Part shown: in pieces, positions 25,747 through 34,069 of the stretch
How positions within the stretch are numbered: position 1 is the stretch's first letter
Layout: every line of letters starts with the position of its first letter
Source of the DNA: Caldisericota bacterium
GTDB taxonomy: Bacteria; Caldisericota; JANLFM01
Direction of reading: 5' to 3'
DNA: 64,000 nucleotides
Assembly: GCA_024655865.1 (NCBI GenBank)
Contig: JANLFM010000002.1
Coordinates: 108,981-172,980 of the forward strand
Position numbers and translations under genes: made by a program
The notes under the pieces: model-generated
The model's input: only the letters and a program-made list of their open reading frames with translations
What the model was told of the DNA's origin: nothing
The model's database searches: none

Positions 25747-26859
25747 ATGTTCGAAGAAATCAAGGAGGGCAAGAATAAACAATCAGCAAGAAGGGCAGGC
25801 GTAGGAGTCTTTATCTCCTGGTTCGCCATTTTGCTCGTGGTATGGTTCCTCAACCCTAAACTCTTCCATCTTCTCTCTGTTATTTACTGCATAATAATAG
25901 CCTTCGGTATTTACACGGTGGCCTGGAACTCGAGGCAGCGTTTGGAGGCCAATCCCCTCCTGCTGTTGGGGGTTGCTTTCTTCTTTGTTGCCGTCTTTGA
26001 CCTGCTCCATATTTTTGCCTCCGAGGACTTAGCGCTTATGAATTTTTCGGGCGCAAATATCTCCTGGCAATTCTGGCTAGTAGCCAGGTATCTTCAGGCT
26101 GTCTCTCTTTTAATAATTCCTTTTTTCGGGACGCGCAGGTCCAGCCTACCGATCTTGTTTCCAGTTTACCTCCTGGTTTCCCTCGTTCTTTTCCTCGCTA
26201 TTTACTTATGGAAATTCTTCCCCCCTTCTGTTGTGGATAGCGGGGGTATAACTTTGTTTGCCGAATGGAGCGTCTATTCTCACATTGCTCTCATGGGCAT
26301 TTATCTTTTCTTCTTTTTAGTTTGGCACAAAAAGATATCTAAAGCCCTCTTTTTCTTACCACTCCTATTTGTCCTCTTCCTACTTATTTCGGAAACTTGC
26401 TTCCTGATCTTTCCTATGAATTCGGAGTATTTCTCCCTCTCAATTCATTCTTCACAATTAGTCGCCTACTGTTTCCTCTACCTGGCAATGGTCGTTTCCG
26501 CGATTCAATATCCTTTTGATACCCTTTATCACAATTTGAAAGAAAGCGAAGAAAAATACCGATCTTTAGTTGAAAATATGGCAGATGGAGTAATTCTTAT
26601 CGATGAAGGAGGAAAAGTGGTCTTTGCCAATCCTCAGGCGGAAAGGATATTTGATGTGCCCCAAGGAACTTTAGTGAATCGCTCAATTTATGATTTTTGC
26701 TCAGATTGGAGGAAGGAAAACCAGAATTACCCCCCCCCCCCCAGAAAAGAATGGAAACGGAAATTATTTGCAGCAACGGTACCAAAAAGATCCTCAGCAT
26801 GGCATCTACTCTCATCCCTGACCAGAAAGGAGTACGCCATCAAACCCTTCTTATTGTAG
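25747..26859 (+). CDS. MASE3-PAS sensor half of a histidine kinase (frame ends after poly-C tract)
   Basis: This is the N-terminal part of a membrane histidine kinase. Residues about 15-255 contain seven to eight hydrophobic helices with the MASE3 pattern (FFFVAVFDLLHIFASEDLALM, WQFWLVARYLQAVSLLIIPFF). A PAS domain follows (YRSLVENMADGVILIDEGGKVVFANPQAERIF). At 26730-26742 a run of 13 C puts translation into a frame that ends at 26859 with an unrelated 37-residue tail. The kinase half is in the next frame (see following entry). With 11 or 14 C the two halves would form one protein of about 605 residues. The ATG at 25747 is preferred over an upstream in-frame TTG at 25711. Confidence 0.85.
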   Translation: MFEEIKEGKNKQSARRAGVGVFISWFAILLVVWFLNPKLFHLLSVIYCIIIAFGIYTVAWNSRQRLEANPLLLLGVAFFFVAVFDLLHIFASEDLALMNFSGANISWQFWLVARYLQAVSLLIIPFFGTRRSSLPILFPVYLLVSLVLFLAIYLWKFFPPSVVDSGGITLFAEWSVYSHIALMGIYLFFFLVWHKKISKALFFLPLLFVLFLLISETCFLIFPMNSEYFSLSIHSSQLVAYCFLYLAMVVSAIQYPFDTLYHNLKESEEKYRSLVENMADGVILIDEGGKVVFANPQAERIFDVPQGTLVNRSIYDFCSDWRKENQNYPPPPRKEWKRKLFAATVPKRSSAWHLLSSLTRKEYAIKPFLL

Positions 26860-27563
26860 AAGATATCACTAAACGGAAAAGAGCCGAAGAATGGAAAGCC
26901 GACTTCACCCGGGCAGTGGCCCACGATATCGCGAACCCTCTTTCCGCAGTCAGGGCTGCTTTGGAGCTTTATTCATATCGAAAATTAGGAGATCCCACTG
27001 CTGAGGAATACCTGGAAACTGCCAAATTAAATATTGAGAGAATCGCAAACCTTATTTCCAATTTATCCTTTTCCGTAGATCTTGCTCTAAATAGAGAAAA
27101 AGAGAGAAGTCCAATAAAATTAGATGCTCTTCTTGCCCGGATTCATAAAGCTCTTGCACCCCTCTTCCAGAGAAAGGGTGTTGAGTTTAATTTAAAAATC
27201 GATAATGGAGAAATTCAGGTGCTAGCCAACGAAAATCTGGAAAGGGCTATTGGAAATATCCTGGATAATGCCTTAAAGTTCACACCCGAAGGAGGCAGAG
27301 TTGAGGTTTCCTTGAGAAAAGAAGGAGAGAAGGCCCTGATCACAATTAGCGATACCGGTACGGGGATTTCTCGCCATGATCTACCGCACATCTTCGAGCG
27401 CTTTTACAAGGGAGAGAGCGCTCACACCGGAACGGGATTGGGGCTCTACACAGTTAAGCTCACGATCGAGGAACACGGTGGAGAGATTTCCGTAGAAAGT
27501 GAGCCGGGGAAAGGAAGCAAATTCTCCATTTCCCTCCCGCTTCTTTTAAAGAGTTCAGGTTAA
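26697..27563 (+). CDS. Histidine kinase catalytic half (HisKA-HATPase), out of frame with sensor half
   Basis: This frame carries the end of the PAS domain (TKKILSMASTLI, TLLIVEDITKRKRAEEWK), the H-box FTRAVAHDIANPLSAVRAALE, the N-box LERAIGNILDNALKF, the G1 box ISDTGTGISRHDLPHIFERF and the G2 box TGTGLGLYTVKLTIEEHGG. The phospho-accepting His and the ATP lid are intact, so the kinase is functional if fused to the sensor half. An internal ATG at 26697 has no good Shine-Dalgarno site, so independent translation is doubtful. No response regulator gene is adjacent. The gene order suggests one phase-variable or recently broken gene. Confidence 0.85.
   Translation: MLRLEEGKPELPPPPQKRMETEIICSNGTKKILSMASTLIPDQKGVRHQTLLIVEDITKRKRAEEWKADFTRAVAHDIANPLSAVRAALELYSYRKLGDPTAEEYLETAKLNIERIANLISNLSFSVDLALNREKERSPIKLDALLARIHKALAPLFQRKGVEFNLKIDNGEIQVLANENLERAIGNILDNALKFTPEGGRVEVSLRKEGEKALITISDTGTGISRHDLPHIFERFYKGESAHTGTGLGLYTVKLTIEEHGGEISVESEPGKGSKFSISLPLLLKSSG
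26730..26742 (+). repeat. 13-C homopolymer tract inside the histidine kinase gene
   Basis: An uninterrupted run of 13 C lies between the PAS and HisKA parts. Homopolymers of this length slip readily during replication. The present length puts the two halves in different frames; 11 or 14 C restores one ORF. It codes for Pro residues in both frames. Confidence 0.95.
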
Positions 27564-27674
27564 ATCTGTCAACTTCCAGGATGGCTCCTTAAATAGTCTT
27601 TATTGAAATATGATCCTTGTGGCTGAAGGTTGCCAAACTATTATCTAACCAAATCCATTGGGTTCTCTGCTGTC

Positions 27675-27706
27675 TAAAACAAAAAGGGGCGGACGAACCG
27701 CCCCTT
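27675..27706 (-). terminator. Rho-independent terminator of the AOR-MoaD operon
   Basis: Read on the minus strand, AAGGGGCGG pairs with CCGCCCCTT around a 5-base loop and is followed by TTTTTGTTTT. It lies 26 bp after the MoaD-like gene stop. On the plus strand the T run is missing, so it mainly serves the minus-strand operon. Confidence 0.88.
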
Positions 27707-27731
27707 CTGAATTTTACAATTTACTTAAGCG

Positions 27732-27959
27732 TTATCCCCCAGAGTAGACGTGAGAGATCACCAGGCGGTCTCCCTCTTTGAGGGGGTGCTCCGGTGGGAC
27801 TCCCTGACCTCCCACAGTGATAATCATGGGGGAATTGCCGGGAATCCCCAGACTCTCAATGAGTTGAGACACAGTGGCTCCTGGTGAAATTTCCACGTCC
27901 TTTTCGCTGAAACCGACCTTCTGAATCAGGTGTCCTATGAGCTTGACGGTGACCTTCAT
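27732..27959 (-). CDS. MoaD/ThiS-family sulfur carrier protein
   Basis: The 75-residue ubiquitin-fold protein ends in the SGG C-terminus (VISHVYSGG) needed for adenylation and thiocarboxylation. The rest follows the MoaD pattern: VTVKLIGHL, ISPGATVSQLIESLGIP, and LKEGDRLVI. MoaD-type carriers donate sulfur in molybdopterin synthesis. The gene sits 7 bp behind the aldehyde ferredoxin oxidoreductase gene, a common pairing in which the carrier is thought to support the tungsto- or molybdopterin cofactor of that enzyme. It is the last gene before a strong terminator. Confidence 0.9.
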   Translation of the reverse strand: MKVTVKLIGHLIQKVGFSEKDVEISPGATVSQLIESLGIPGNSPMIITVGGQGVPPEHPLKEGDRLVISHVYSGG

Positions 27960-27966
27960 TTTGATC

Positions 27967-29802
27967 TCATTCCAGCCTGATGAATTTTTCCACCTTAAGA
28001 GCTTCTTCTTCCAAGCCTAAGTCTTTTGCTGTTTTCCTGGTGGGAATTCCCCTCTTATCCCAGCCGCGAATGTTGTAGTAATGATCCAGGAGCTGATTGT
28101 ACTTGTCCAGTTCCAGGACTTTTCCGGCAATAATCCCTTCCTTATCCGCATTGGAGGGGTCGAACCAGGCCATTGGGGGGTAATCCCTTGTCCTGTCCCA
28201 ATCGGGGAACTCCCGGGCCCAGAAGAACTTCATCAGGGCGTAAATCCTGTCTGAAATTTTCCAGAAATCCTCTAATGTCCAGTTCAGGCCGGTGATCCTG
28301 TTGAAGTAGACAGGGTAGTGCTCCAGACCCCATCCCAGTTCCACCCAGGGGAAGCGGCAGGCCGGAAGATACTCAAAAAGTCCTCCTCGGATTCTCTGGA
28401 GCTCAATCACCTTCTCCGCCTTTTCCCTGCCGTATGATTCACGGGTAGTATGCATGATCTCAAAGGTGATCACCCAGGATTCCTTGTGGTGAGCCCCGAT
28501 GGGACTTGTACCATAAGCTAAAGCCATTCCCGGAATGAATTTACAGTTGTAGGCGGAGATCTCCAGCCCTTTGACGTGCATGGCGTAGCTGGAAGAGCCT
28601 TTGCCAATCTTTTCCGCCATACGCATGGTGCCATCCGCCAGGAAATTCCCTACCCCTTCTCTTCTGGCAATGAGTTTTAAGAGGTCCTTAGCCTTTTCGG
28701 CATCACCGAAATGGAAGTCGCCGTCTATGGCTCCGTGATCAATAGCGTCAGCATAGAAAGCAAGAACTGCGCCGGCAGAGATAGCATCAAGGCCCAGATC
28801 ATCACAGAGGTAGTTCAGAGAGCCCACCTGGTCAAGCTCGAAAATTTCCAGATCCGCTCCGAGCATGCCGATGTTCTCGTAATCCATTTCCGCCTCGTGT
28901 CCCTCATGATCTCTGATGGTGATACCACAGCGCATGGTGCAGTTAGGGCATCCGTAAGTGGCAATTCTCGCGGCGTTCAGGCGTTCCCCATCGATCTTCC
29001 AGGCGTCGGGATGGAATGTCTTGCGCATATTGCGCACCGGAAGGGCGGCTACTTCGTTGCACCAGGCAAGGACTCCCGTAGTCCCCTGTTTGGACCAGCC
29101 AGTGCGTTTGTCCAGTTCGCCAACTTTTTTGAGGTCGCCCAGACCGACCTCCCTGATTCCCTCTGGGTCCGCCACCGGGATTTCCTTCGTCCCCTTGGCC
29201 ACAATGGCCTTGAGATTTTTGGAACCCATAACAGCGCCAATTCCCGGCCTACCGCCGGCTCTTCCTTCCATGCTGCGCACCATGGCGTAGAGCACTTTAT
29301 TCTCTCCCCCGGGCCCGATAGTGAGCAAACCCACACCTCGTCCGTACTTTTTGTAGAACCAGTCGTTAGTATCATAGGTCCCTTTGCCCCAGACTTCTAA
29401 AGCGGGCAGGAATTCCACCTTATCGTCTTCGATATAAAGATAGGTAGGCTTTTCCGCTGCACCTTCCACGATCAGAGCGTCATAACCGGCCTTTCTCAGC
29501 TGTTCGGTCATGCGGGAACCCAGGTTACCGTCCCCGTACCCTCCAGTGAGAGGCGATTTCGCCGCCACGACGGTCTTCCCGGTGTTGGGAGCGGGAATTC
29601 CAGCAAGGGGTCCCAAAGCCACGATCAGCTTGTTTTCTGGTCCCAGGGGATCAATTCCTGGCTTGAGCTCATCCCAGAGGATTTTGAGAGCGAACCCTCT
29701 TCCGCCTACCCATTTCGTTGCGAAGTCCTCGCCATAGGTCTCCTTCCGGAAAGTCTTATTGGAAAGGTTTACCCTGAGAATATTACCAGTCCATCCCTTC
29801 AT
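27967..29802 (-). CDS. aor: Aldehyde:ferredoxin oxidoreductase (AOR family, W/Mo bispterin)
   Basis: The 611-residue protein is an AOR-family enzyme that oxidises aldehydes to acids with ferredoxin as electron acceptor, or acids to aldehydes in reverse. It has the N-terminal WTGNILRVNLS, the pterin-binding WVGGRGFALKILWDEL and PLTGGYGDGNLGSRMTEQLR, and the Fe4S4 cysteines CPNCTMRCG near residue 290 with a fourth likely in LPACRFPW. The length is normal. Oxygen-sensitive enzymes of this type support an anaerobic lifestyle. It starts with a Shine-Dalgarno site (ggaggttcatt ATG) and forms an operon with the MoaD-like gene. Confidence 0.93.
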   Translation of the reverse strand: MKGWTGNILRVNLSNKTFRKETYGEDFATKWVGGRGFALKILWDELKPGIDPLGPENKLIVALGPLAGIPAPNTGKTVVAAKSPLTGGYGDGNLGSRMTEQLRKAGYDALIVEGAAEKPTYLYIEDDKVEFLPALEVWGKGTYDTNDWFYKKYGRGVGLLTIGPGGENKVLYAMVRSMEGRAGGRPGIGAVMGSKNLKAIVAKGTKEIPVADPEGIREVGLGDLKKVGELDKRTGWSKQGTTGVLAWCNEVAALPVRNMRKTFHPDAWKIDGERLNAARIATYGCPNCTMRCGITIRDHEGHEAEMDYENIGMLGADLEIFELDQVGSLNYLCDDLGLDAISAGAVLAFYADAIDHGAIDGDFHFGDAEKAKDLLKLIARREGVGNFLADGTMRMAEKIGKGSSSYAMHVKGLEISAYNCKFIPGMALAYGTSPIGAHHKESWVITFEIMHTTRESYGREKAEKVIELQRIRGGLFEYLPACRFPWVELGWGLEHYPVYFNRITGLNWTLEDFWKISDRIYALMKFFWAREFPDWDRTRDYPPMAWFDPSNADKEGIIAGKVLELDKYNQLLDHYYNIRGWDKRGIPTRKTAKDLGLEEEALKVEKFIRLE

Positions 29803-29836
29803 AATGAACCTCCAAAAAGATATTTAGGGCAAATCA

Positions 29837-29865
29837 ATCATCCAAAAAAATTGGCGCCCTGTCAA
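29837..29865 (-). promoter_or_regulatory. Probable promoter of the AOR-MoaD operon
   Basis: On the minus strand a perfect -35 TTGACA (29865-29860) is followed after 17 bases by GATGAT (29842-29837), a 4/6 match to the -10 consensus. The AOR start codon is about 35 bp downstream. Confidence 0.5.
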
Positions 29866-30160
29866 TATATCCTGGCAATTAAAATTTTTTATTTTACTTT
29901 TTTCTTTATCTTTGTGATCACACCTTCAATGACTTTAGAGCTATTTCTTTTTGTAATCGATTTTAAACACTTCACCAGGACTAATTAACCGAGGGGAGCT
30001 AATCTCTTCCTGCATCATCCAAAAATTTTCCCTTCATGCTTTTGGAAAGTTTGAGGCGTTGATCTTGATACCAGCCGGTCTTGGCTCTTTAGCTCATTAC
30101 GAGTAGAATCTTTCTAACCGGTGCTTGTTTTATGTTCAATTATCCTGGGGTAAAGCAAAA
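29866..30160. other. AT-rich divergent intergenic region, no gene seen
   Basis: Between the AOR promoter and the class V aminotransferase start I see no convincing ORF or RNA. The left half is very AT-rich with T tracts. I looked for a molybdenum/tungsten-cofactor riboswitch in front of AOR but saw no recognisable fold. Confidence 0.4.
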
Positions 30161-31357
30161 ATGAGAGGGCGTTCTTCCTTTTTAAAGTATTGGGATTTCG
30201 GAGAGGTGATTTTCCTCAATCACGGTTCTTTCGGCGCCTGCCCTAAGCCAGTGCGCGACCGCCAGAACGAACTAAGGGAATTGATGGAGAAAGAGCCCGT
30301 AGAGTTCCTGGCACGCAACATGCTACGTCTTCAAGAGGAAGCGCGCAAAGCTCTGGCCGATTTCATCGGCGCTCAAAGCGAGGATCTGGTTTTCGTCCCT
30401 AACGCCACGCACGGCGTGAATACTGTTTTGAGGTCTATCCCTTTCAAGGAAGGAGACGAGATCATCTGCACCAACCACATCTATTTTGCCTGCGCCAACG
30501 CTTTGAACTTCATCTCCTCCCTAAGCGGTGTACGGATAGTGAACGTTCTGATACCCTACCCTTCGCGCTCCAGAGAGGATTTAATCGATCCCATTCTTTC
30601 TTCAATCTCCCCCAGGACGCGCCTGGTTTTAATCGACCACATTACCTCGCCCACGGCCCTCATTTTTCCCATAGAAGAGATCGTGCGAGAACTCGAAGGA
30701 AAAGGTATCCCCGTTTTAGTGGACGGAGCTCACGGTCCAGGAATGGTGCCTTTGAACATGAACGCGCTCCAGGCCAGCTTTTATGCTGGAAACTGTCACA
30801 AGTGGCTTTGCACTCCTAAGGGATCAGCCTTTCTCTGGGTACGAAAAGACTGGCAGAAAAAGATCAGGCCCCTAGCTATCAGCCATTTAGGAGGGGATTA
30901 CGGTCCGAATGAAAACCCCTTCCAGGTGGAGTTCTCCTGGAGCGGAACCATGGATCTTACCCCTTACCTTACTATCCCCTACGCTCTTCGTTTCCTCGGC
31001 TCCCTTTATCCCGGGGGAATCGAGGAGTTGATGCGAAGAAACCATGAGCTAACACTCTATGGGAAGAAGGTCCTTGCTGAGGCCCTGAATCGTAATTTTC
31101 CTCTTCCAGAAGAATTCATTGGCTCCATGGTCTCCTTTCCTATCCCCCCAAGGGAGGCTCCCTGGCCGCTATCGAAAGGTTTCTGGGATCCGGATCAGGA
31201 GCGTTTGTTCAAGGAATTCAAAATCGAGGTTCCGGTGATTTACTGGCCTCAACCACCACGGCGCCTGATCCGCATATCTGCCCAGGCCTACAACGAGAAG
31301 TGGCATTACGAGCTTCTTAAAGAGGCCTTAAGAAAGATTTTCCCGACTTCGGGCTAA
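30161..31357 (+). CDS. Class V aminotransferase, isopenicillin-N-epimerase-like
   Basis: The 398-residue PLP protein matches the isopenicillin-N epimerase/cysteine desulfurase-like branch of class V aminotransferases: VIFLNHGSFGACPKPVRDRQ near the N-terminus, DLVFVPNATHGVNTVLRSI, VLIDHITSPTALIFPIEEIV, LVDGAHGPGMVPLNM, and the PLP Lys in NCHKWLCTPKGSAFLW. The C-terminal region includes YWPQPPRRLIRISAQAYN. The enzyme probably acts as a racemase, epimerase or lyase on an amino acid, but the substrate cannot be read. The ATG at 30161 is preferred over an upstream in-frame TTG at 30125 because the extra residues are not conserved in character. Confidence 0.85.
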   Translation: MRGRSSFLKYWDFGEVIFLNHGSFGACPKPVRDRQNELRELMEKEPVEFLARNMLRLQEEARKALADFIGAQSEDLVFVPNATHGVNTVLRSIPFKEGDEIICTNHIYFACANALNFISSLSGVRIVNVLIPYPSRSREDLIDPILSSISPRTRLVLIDHITSPTALIFPIEEIVRELEGKGIPVLVDGAHGPGMVPLNMNALQASFYAGNCHKWLCTPKGSAFLWVRKDWQKKIRPLAISHLGGDYGPNENPFQVEFSWSGTMDLTPYLTIPYALRFLGSLYPGGIEELMRRNHELTLYGKKVLAEALNRNFPLPEEFIGSMVSFPIPPREAPWPLSKGFWDPDQERLFKEFKIEVPVIYWPQPPRRLIRISAQAYNEKWHYELLKEALRKIFPTSG

Positions 31358-31361
31358 AGAA

Positions 31362-31604
31362 TTAATCCCTTCCCAGCTTCTCCACTACTTGAGGAATCTC
31401 CCTCGGGTCGGTAACGGTCAAATGGGGCTCTTCTTCCTCTCCCTCTGGCTCCTTGAAGGAAAGGCTGGTGAGTACAATGTCGTTATTGATCCGGTCCCTG
31501 ACCATTACCGCCTCATGTGGCAGACATCCTGCGGTATTAAGAATTCGCTGGAAAAAGGATGGATCCCGCTTGACAACGATCGTCCACCAAGAAGCCCTTA
31601 AACC
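31362..31604 (-). pseudogene. Remnant of a HAD-family hydrolase (C-terminal part only)
   Basis: An 80-codon open stretch without a start codon codes for a C-terminal HAD segment: KRDPSFFQRILNTAGCL, PHEAVMVRDRINNDIVL, and a tail ending REIPQVVEKLGRD. In intact HAD phosphatases the fourth motif reads VGDRxxxD; here the Gly is Arg. The N-terminal DxDxT motif and the cap are missing, and an in-frame stop lies just upstream at 31605. It looks like a decayed gene squeezed between the aminotransferase and the DNA glycosylase. Confidence 0.65.
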
Positions 31605-31648
31605 CTACTTTTCTAAAATTGAATTGCCACTTTCTAAATCTATCCCTC

Positions 31649-32461
31649 TCATCTCTGACAGGCGGGACAGATGTAGGAGGAAGTACTCCCCGTTTTTATT
31701 TTCTGGATCGTTGTGCCGCACACCGGACAGGGCTTTCCCTCCCGGTATCTCACGAGGAAATCCTTGAATTTCCCGGGTTGATTGAATAGATTCCTCTCGT
31801 AGGCCAGCCCTCCCAGGTCCGCGGATTGCTTCAGGTTTTCTTTGATCGCCCGAAAGAGCTTTTCCACCTCATCTTCTTTTAAGGAGGAGATTTTGCGGTT
31901 GGGGTGAAGCCCCGTCCGAAACAGGATGTCATGGATATATACGTTCCCGATCCCGGCGATGTTCCTCTGGTCCATCAGGAAGGACTTGATCCCTCCTTTC
32001 TTTCCTGAAAGGAGCTTCTGGAAATTTTCCAGGGTGTACTCCCGGTCATCCAGAGGTGAGATCCCCAGGGATGAGGTCATCCCATGCCCTGAGAGTTCCT
32101 CCTCCCTGACCGCGTGTGCGTACCCGAACCACCAGAAATTGATCGTAAGCAGGGAGCCATCATGAAAGTCCATTCTCAGCTTAAACTTCTCCGGGAGGTC
32201 CTTTTCCTCCGGGAAATAGAGAACCTCCCCTCCCATTCCTAAGTTAAGGAGAAATATGACCCCGGGATGGAGCTTCACGAAAATCCACTTTCCCCGAGGA
32301 GTGGCCTCCTGGATTTCCTTATTTACGACGAGTTTCTCGAACTCTTCCTGGGGAATGTTCAGGCACTTCGCTTGCTTCACCTTAAGCCCCGCTATCCTCT
32401 TCTCCTTCAGGGTCTCGTCCATCTCGTTGGCTAAGTTCCAGATTTCTGGCAATTCCGGCAT
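31649..32461 (-). CDS. Formamidopyrimidine-DNA glycosylase/endonuclease VIII-family (Fpg/Nei)
   Basis: The 270-residue protein begins MPELPEIW, giving the catalytic Pro (P2) and Glu (E3) of Fpg/Nei base-excision enzymes. The beta-hairpin Lys is in ATPRGKWIFV. The helix-two-turn-helix is KSFLMDQRNIAGIGNVYIHDILF, and a C-terminal zinc finger has CPVC and CPAC pairs separated by about 16 residues. It removes oxidised bases from DNA and cleaves the abasic site. The length is normal. I cannot tell from sequence whether it prefers purines (Fpg) or pyrimidines (Nei). Confidence 0.92.
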   Translation of the reverse strand: MPELPEIWNLANEMDETLKEKRIAGLKVKQAKCLNIPQEEFEKLVVNKEIQEATPRGKWIFVKLHPGVIFLLNLGMGGEVLYFPEEKDLPEKFKLRMDFHDGSLLTINFWWFGYAHAVREEELSGHGMTSSLGISPLDDREYTLENFQKLLSGKKGGIKSFLMDQRNIAGIGNVYIHDILFRTGLHPNRKISSLKEDEVEKLFRAIKENLKQSADLGGLAYERNLFNQPGKFKDFLVRYREGKPCPVCGTTIQKIKTGSTSSYICPACQR

Positions 32462-32614
32462 TTTACTTTCTCCTTTTTGGGATAGGAAAATTCAAATTGA
32501 TATTGGAGTCCAAGTCAACCGTCCAATTTTTTTCGGGTTTTCCTGAGGCTTGCCCCTCAACAATCTCTACCAATAGAGGATCTCTGGCCCCAATCTTGAT
32601 AGAATCAAGAAAGG

Positions 32615-33049
32615 ATGAGGAGAGTTTTCACTATCGGGACAAGCGAACGTTCCTTTGAGGAATTTCTCAGTCTCCTCAGGCTACACAAAATCCAGGCTGT
32701 AGCTGACGTGAGAAGGTTCCCCACTTCCAGATGGGAGCATTTTAAAAAGGAAGCTTTTCAGGGTCTCCTGGAAGCGGAGGGAATAGAATACTTCTATTTA
32801 GGAAAAGAGCTCGGGGGATTTCGCCAGGGCGGCTATCAGACATACATGGAGACCGAAGAATTTCAAAAAGGGCTGGAGCGGTTGGAAGAGATAGCTTCAG
32901 GCAATAATCTTGCGATTGTCTGCGCAGAACGCTTCCCCTGGCGCTGTCACCGCAGGTTTATCGCCTTTGCCCTTGAATCCCGCGGCTGGGAGGTGGTGCA
33001 CATAATTTCAGAAGACAGAGATTGGATTAAGAGGAGAAAAGAAGTCTAA
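32615..33049 (+). CDS. DUF488 family protein
   Basis: The 144-residue protein has the DUF488 pattern: VFTIGTSERSFEEFLSLL, AVADVRRFPTSRWEHF, EYFYLGKELGGFR, LAIVCAERFPWRCHRRFIA. The conserved Cys-Ala-Glu and Cys-His-Arg positions are suggested to form an active or nucleotide-binding site, but no activity is established for the family. A Shine-Dalgarno sequence (aaggatgagg) precedes the ATG. It is a single-gene unit ended by a strong bidirectional hairpin. Confidence 0.88.
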   Translation: MRRVFTIGTSERSFEEFLSLLRLHKIQAVADVRRFPTSRWEHFKKEAFQGLLEAEGIEYFYLGKELGGFRQGGYQTYMETEEFQKGLERLEEIASGNNLAIVCAERFPWRCHRRFIAFALESRGWEVVHIISEDRDWIKRRKEV

Positions 33050-33072
33050 GCTATTTGTGAAAACCCGAAAAA

Positions 33073-33100
33073 GAAAGAAGGCAGCTAGCTGCCTTCTTTC
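33073..33100. terminator. Bidirectional terminator hairpin
   Basis: A perfect 13-bp inverted repeat (GAAAGAAGGCAGC, TA, GCTGCCTTCTTTC) lies between the convergent DUF488 gene and the secreted protein gene. Its purine-rich left arm and pyrimidine-rich right arm give short U-rich ends in both directions. Confidence 0.8.
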
Positions 33101-33122
33101 TTAGAAATGGTTTATTTAAATC

Positions 33123-33608
33123 TTACGGCCCATACCCGCATGGGGTAGCGTGAGTAAGCCATACATGTTCCCCGCCGGGATAGGTTCCTTGATCCATGAT
33201 CACCTCAAACTGGCCCCAAACTGGATAGCCTCCCTCGCGCCAATAGGGAGAGTTTTCCAGTTCCGGGCCCACCCAGATGATCTTGTAGTGCCACACTTCT
33301 CCCGATCCTCCGGGGACTCTGCCGTTCCATTCGTTATCTTCCCAAGCTTCTGGTGTCCAAGGAGCGCCATGGAATCTGGCATCGTCCCAGGCTTTGGACC
33401 ACTTCATCACGAGATGATCGTTGGCATAGGTAGTATCACCCCATACTGCCCCATCGAGCACCCTGTCTACGCCATCGGCAGGACCCACGAAAATCCTGGC
33501 ATTGTAGTTATAACCATACTCGTCGAATCCCCCGCCCTTCTGGGCAAAGATAGAAGTGGGGATAAAAGCCAGGGCCAGGGCCAGCAAAAACACTAAAACG
33601 CGCTTCAT
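33123..33608 (-). CDS. Secreted hypothetical protein, Trp/Gly-rich
   Basis: The 161-residue product has a clear signal peptide (VLVFLLALALAFIPTSIFAQ, cleavage likely after the Ala before QKGG). The mature part of about 138 residues is rich in Trp, Gly, Tyr and Asp, with segments such as NARIFVGPADGVDRVLDG, DHLVMKWSKAWDDARF, and WHYKIIWVGPE. It looks like a compact extracellular beta protein; I recognise no family. The ATG at 33608 is chosen because the Shine-Dalgarno sequence ggggagg lies 7 bases upstream, rather than an in-frame TTG two codons earlier. Confidence 0.75.
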   Translation of the reverse strand: MKRVLVFLLALALAFIPTSIFAQKGGGFDEYGYNYNARIFVGPADGVDRVLDGAVWGDTTYANDHLVMKWSKAWDDARFHGAPWTPEAWEDNEWNGRVPGGSGEVWHYKIIWVGPELENSPYWREGGYPVWGQFEVIMDQGTYPGGEHVWLTHATPCGYGP

Positions 33609-33748
33609 AATCAAACCTCCCCAAAAAGTTTCTTCCTCCGCTCCGCAGAAGCGTTTTTACCTGCTCTCACCTCCACATCTACCAAGCATCAGTCCGATCA
33701 AATTTTAAAATATTTTCTTATGAATTTTTCAAATTTGCGAAAGAAAAA

Positions 33749-34069
33749 TTAAGGCTCTTCGATTTCTGGTATCCACAGGTGTCTTTCCAAGTCCACCCTG
33801 CCATCGGGAAGAAAGGTCACGCCCTCCCTTAAAAGGCACTCTCTCTGAACACCTTCCCCGAAAATGTGAGGAGGGGCAAGCTGGCCTTTGGAATTCACCA
33901 CTCTGTGGTAGGGAAGCTCTAGTCCTGAAGGGCCTGACCACAAAGCCCAGACCACGACCCGTGCCCCTCTGGGGTTCCCTAATGCCCGGGCGATTACCCC
34001 GTAGGTAGTCACTTTTCCCTCTGGAATTCTGGCCACGATTTCTAAGACCTGGCGCGCAAAATTTCCCAT
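33749..34069 (-). CDS. Alkyltransferase-like protein (ATL; MGMT fold with Cys replaced by Tyr)
   Basis: The 106-residue protein is the DNA-binding domain of O6-methylguanine-DNA methyltransferases: ARIPEGKVTTYGVIARALG, NPRGARVVVWAL, LPYHRVVNSKGQL. The active-site PCHRV reads PYHRV, with Tyr54 in place of the methyl-accepting Cys. Proteins of this kind (ATL) cannot repair alkyl guanine themselves but bind the lesion and hand it to nucleotide excision repair; the usual replacement is Trp, so Tyr is less common. The length matches known ATLs. It stands alone between secreted-protein genes. Confidence 0.88.
   Translation of the reverse strand: MGNFARQVLEIVARIPEGKVTTYGVIARALGNPRGARVVVWALWSGPSGLELPYHRVVNSKGQLAPPHIFGEGVQRECLLREGVTFLPDGRVDLERHLWIPEIEEP

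Noticed and set aside
28711-29400. 229-codon open frame on the plus strand
   Set aside because: It is the complement of the AOR gene, which has all family motifs; the antisense frame has none.
29803-30160. Molybdenum/tungsten cofactor riboswitch before the AOR gene
   Set aside because: The leader is short and AT-rich without the paired elements expected of that RNA.
31389-31767. Plus-strand short frames between aminotransferase and Fpg genes
   Set aside because: They are opposite the HAD remnant and the end of the glycosylase gene and have no coding character.
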